DNA of 64,000 bases, taken from Limisphaera sp. (GTDB taxonomy: Bacteria; Verrucomicrobiota; Verrucomicrobiia; Limisphaerales; Limisphaeraceae). The position numbers and the translations under genes were made by a program. Shown one piece after another: positions 62,107-64,000 of this stretch. The notes below the pieces were generated by a model. It saw only the letters and a program-made list of their open reading frames with translations, was not told the DNA's origin and made no database searches. How positions within the stretch are numbered: position 1 is the first letter of the stretch; each line of letters opens with the position of its first letter. The stretch spans positions 1 to 64,000 of the forward strand of contig JANWVC010000003.1 in assembly GCA_025057755.1 (NCBI GenBank), in the 5' to 3' direction.

Positions 62107-63186
62107 TCAAATGGTTGACAGGGCCGTACCCACGGCCACGGACAACTGTGGAGCGACCTGCTCCAACTCGGCCAGCTGTCGCGGGGCCAGGGCCCGTTCC
62201 AGACCGGCCGTGGGGTCCCAGGGCCGACACTCGGCAACCACTTCTGCTTGCAGCGCCCGGACGATCCAATCGGCAACCGCCCCGGCTCCAGACACAAGGA
62301 CCTGCGTAACCGGCCGGTCGTGCTGGTGCTCGTAGAAATCAATCGAGGCCTTGAGCTCGCGTCCGAGTGGTGAAAGAAGGGACACCAAATGATCGTGAAC
62401 TTCCCCGGGGACCCCTAGCTTGATTCCCTCGGCTTCCGCATAACAGATTCCCATGACATCGGCAAGGCCTTGTGTCACCTGGTCTCCGCCAAGAGCCAAG
62501 ACCCGGCTCAGAACCAGCTCGCCTTCTTGCAACACGCAGACGCTGGAATGACGGAATCCCAAATTGACCAGAGCAACCACCTCACGCTGGAACAGCTCAG
62601 GCTCAGCCTTTTCCAGGGCATTGATCGGAGCAACCAATCCCGGCATCACGACGCCTGCGATGCCTCCGGCTTGTTTAATTGCGGTGTGAACAGTCTCAAT
62701 GCAGGCCTTTCGAGCTCCGGCGACCAACACCTTTTGCTTTGGCACCACCGGAGGTCTGGCCTTTTCCGCTCTCTGATCCGGTTCTTGCGCCAGTTTCCCG
62801 TTTACGGGCCAGCAATCGAACACGTAATCGGTCAGGTCCTGTTGTAAGTATAACCGGGTGTTCGTTTTGAGAACCTGTCTCATGTCCGGCAGTGGCATTT
62901 GAGGAAGTTCTGCATACCGGACGATCGTTTCACCCACGCCGAGTGCCAGAGAAATCGTTGGCGATTGAATCTCCATGCTATGCAGGATAGACCGAAAGTG
63001 CTCTCCCAATGGCGGGGTGTTAGGTTCTTTGCCTTGGGCAGGAGCGTCGAAGATCCCATACTTCAGCAGAGCATAGCCATCATCCCGCTTTTGAAGCCAT
63101 ACGGCCTTAGTGGTTCGCGAGCCAAGGTCCAAAGCCAGCACATACTCCCGCTTTCGGCCGCCACTTCTTAATAACCCGAACGTCAT
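62107..63186 (-). CDS. pilM: PilM, actin-like ATPase of the pilus assembly platform
   Basis: 359 residues. The N-terminus EYVLALDLGSRTTKAVWLQ is the phosphate-1 loop of an actin/FtsA-like fold; VVALVNLGFRHSSVCVL is the phosphate-2 region, and QVLVSGAGAVADWIVRALQ the adenosine loop. PilM binds ATP and the cytoplasmic N-terminus of PilN under the inner membrane. Family members run to about 350 residues. It is the first recognised gene of the pilM-N-O-P-Q set. Confidence 0.92.
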   Translation of the reverse strand: MTFGLLRSGGRKREYVLALDLGSRTTKAVWLQKRDDGYALLKYGIFDAPAQGKEPNTPPLGEHFRSILHSMEIQSPTISLALGVGETIVRYAELPQMPLPDMRQVLKTNTRLYLQQDLTDYVFDCWPVNGKLAQEPDQRAEKARPPVVPKQKVLVAGARKACIETVHTAIKQAGGIAGVVMPGLVAPINALEKAEPELFQREVVALVNLGFRHSSVCVLQEGELVLSRVLALGGDQVTQGLADVMGICYAEAEGIKLGVPGEVHDHLVSLLSPLGRELKASIDFYEHQHDRPVTQVLVSGAGAVADWIVRALQAEVVAECRPWDPTAGLERALAPRQLAELEQVAPQLSVAVGTALSTI

Positions 63187-63370
63187 GAGAGGTTATCTCC
63201 GTGTCAGCGTGTTCCTCGCCAAGCATCGCAGTTCTACCCAAGAGCAAAACACCAGAAGCAGCAAAGCAGTTTGCGGGCCAACCTGTACCGGCCAAAGTTT
63301 TGATAGGCTCACCTTGTGGTTAAAACCACGGCCTCCGGGGAAATTAGAAAAACAGAAAGCGGAGCCTGTG

Positions 63371-63805
63371 CTATGCGGCTCGCTTAACCCACCGCAGGAA
63401 AAAGGCCGCGACCCAGGCCAACAGCCCCGCTCCAAGCGCGTATATCCAAGTGGGCCTGCTTGGACGGGGCGTGCCTGAAACGTTTGGGTCGGCTGACGGT
63501 GCTGTAATGCCTAATCCCGAGACGCCCGCGCCGTTGCGGATCTGGAGGACGCGCTGATGCATGTCAGCTTGCAGGGCCTGCTTGAACGCCAGTCTCTTCT
63601 CATACCGCTCACGGCCAACCTTGCTTTTCTCCGCCAGAGAGGCTGTCCCTTCTTGTTCTAGGCGTGCGGCAATTTCTGCCTGCTGGTCGTCGGCCAGGTC
63701 TGGAAAAGCGGCAAAAGCTGCCCGGGCGGGTGAAGAAAGCAAACAAAGGGCGAAGACTACGAGGCAAAGGGACAACGCATAGGGGATGGAACCGTTGTGG
63801 ATCAC
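63371..63805 (-). CDS. Small exported protein with C-terminal membrane helix
   Basis: About 144 residues if translation starts at GTG 63805, where a signal peptide begins (IHNGSIPYALSLCLVVFALC, cleavage near ARA). The frame is open upstream to 63973, but that form would bury the signal. GGGGA lies shortly before the GTG. The middle is charged and helical (DQQAEIAARLEQEGTASLAE, VGRERYEKRLAFKQALQADM), and the end has one membrane helix (WIYALGAGLLAWVAAFFL) followed by RWVKRAA. I do not recognise the family. It lies 184 bp before pilM on the same strand and may belong to the pilus cluster. Confidence 0.6.
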   Translation of the reverse strand: MIHNGSIPYALSLCLVVFALCLLSSPARAAFAAFPDLADDQQAEIAARLEQEGTASLAEKSKVGRERYEKRLAFKQALQADMHQRVLQIRNGAGVSGLGITAPSADPNVSGTPRPSRPTWIYALGAGLLAWVAAFFLRWVKRAA

Positions 63806-64000
63806 GAATCCCCGCCGACGGGGCAGTTGGTTGGAGGTCAGGCGCGGCTTGTTAAAACCCGGACATGCCTTTCTATCCACGAGTGTGTGGCAAAAGACCT
63901 CTGTGTTAATCGGGCATAAGCGATATTGAAGGAGATGGTGACTCATACTTGACACTGCGGTAGGGCACGTCATGGGGTCACAAATTAGTTCGGTCGGGTG

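Overview
This 64 kb window most likely comes from a Verrucomicrobiota chromosome, probably a Limisphaera/Pedosphaera-like lineage. This is inferred from gene content; no rRNA gene is present to place it. The grounds are: high GC; several very large secreted proteins of the verrucomicrobial FTYQGRL type, the IxGGGGxSTGGxYSVSGTxGQPDAG type and the DUF4091 type; a shared C-terminal tail ending in PxxFYRL; Gram-negative lipid A and type IV pilus genes; and a SecA with a zinc-binding tail.

Layout. 1-9350: an all-minus-strand block of secreted proteins: an FTYQGRL protein running off the left edge, a frameshifted relative of it, an 1125-residue beta-helix protein, a small secreted protein, a 1.65 kb stretch without a recognisable gene, and an FTYQGRL/pectate-lyase-like protein. 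9798-12971: a large DUF4091 secreted protein on the plus strand. 13271-15685: YjbQ and an OPT transporter. 15801-19114: nitrogen assimilation on the minus strand (glnB/glnK, amtB, glnA), separated from the OPT gene by a strong bidirectional hairpin. 19442-28249: mixed housekeeping and accessory genes (a GIY-YIG nuclease, an SGNH/TPR membrane protein, a Gfo/Idh oxidoreductase with lpxB, MTA phosphorylase, glutathione peroxidase, a secreted sugar-isomerase-like protein). 29099-31330: a LamG/Ig/InlB-repeat secreted protein. 32204-34876: eno (with a readable promoter and tandem terminator hairpins) and aroC.

35350-41873 is the complete F-type ATP synthase operon in the order a, c, b, delta, alpha, gamma, beta, epsilon. 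It has a short delta subunit and an uncommon alpha P-loop. 41989-46395 carries a membrane TPR protein and a translationally coupled NarL-type two-component pair. 46435-53603 has secA, an APC permease, an exported methyltransferase and agmatine deiminase. 54006-57683 encodes an M6 metalloprotease fused to Ig and RCC1 repeats. 58390-63805 is a pilM-N-O-P-Q type IV pilus (or type II secretion-like) assembly operon, preceded by a small membrane protein.

Working together: glnB/K-amtB-glnA form a nitrogen uptake and control unit; the atp genes form one complex; pilM-Q form one envelope-spanning machine. The many exported proteins (polysaccharide-active, beta-helix, LamG, protease) fit a polymer-degrading or surface-attached lifestyle. 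No tRNA, rRNA, CRISPR array, insertion sequence or prophage was recognised. The features that most deserve a second look are the common C-terminal FYRL tail on otherwise unrelated exported proteins, the 7-bp repeat inside a signal peptide, and the decayed FTYQGRL relative.
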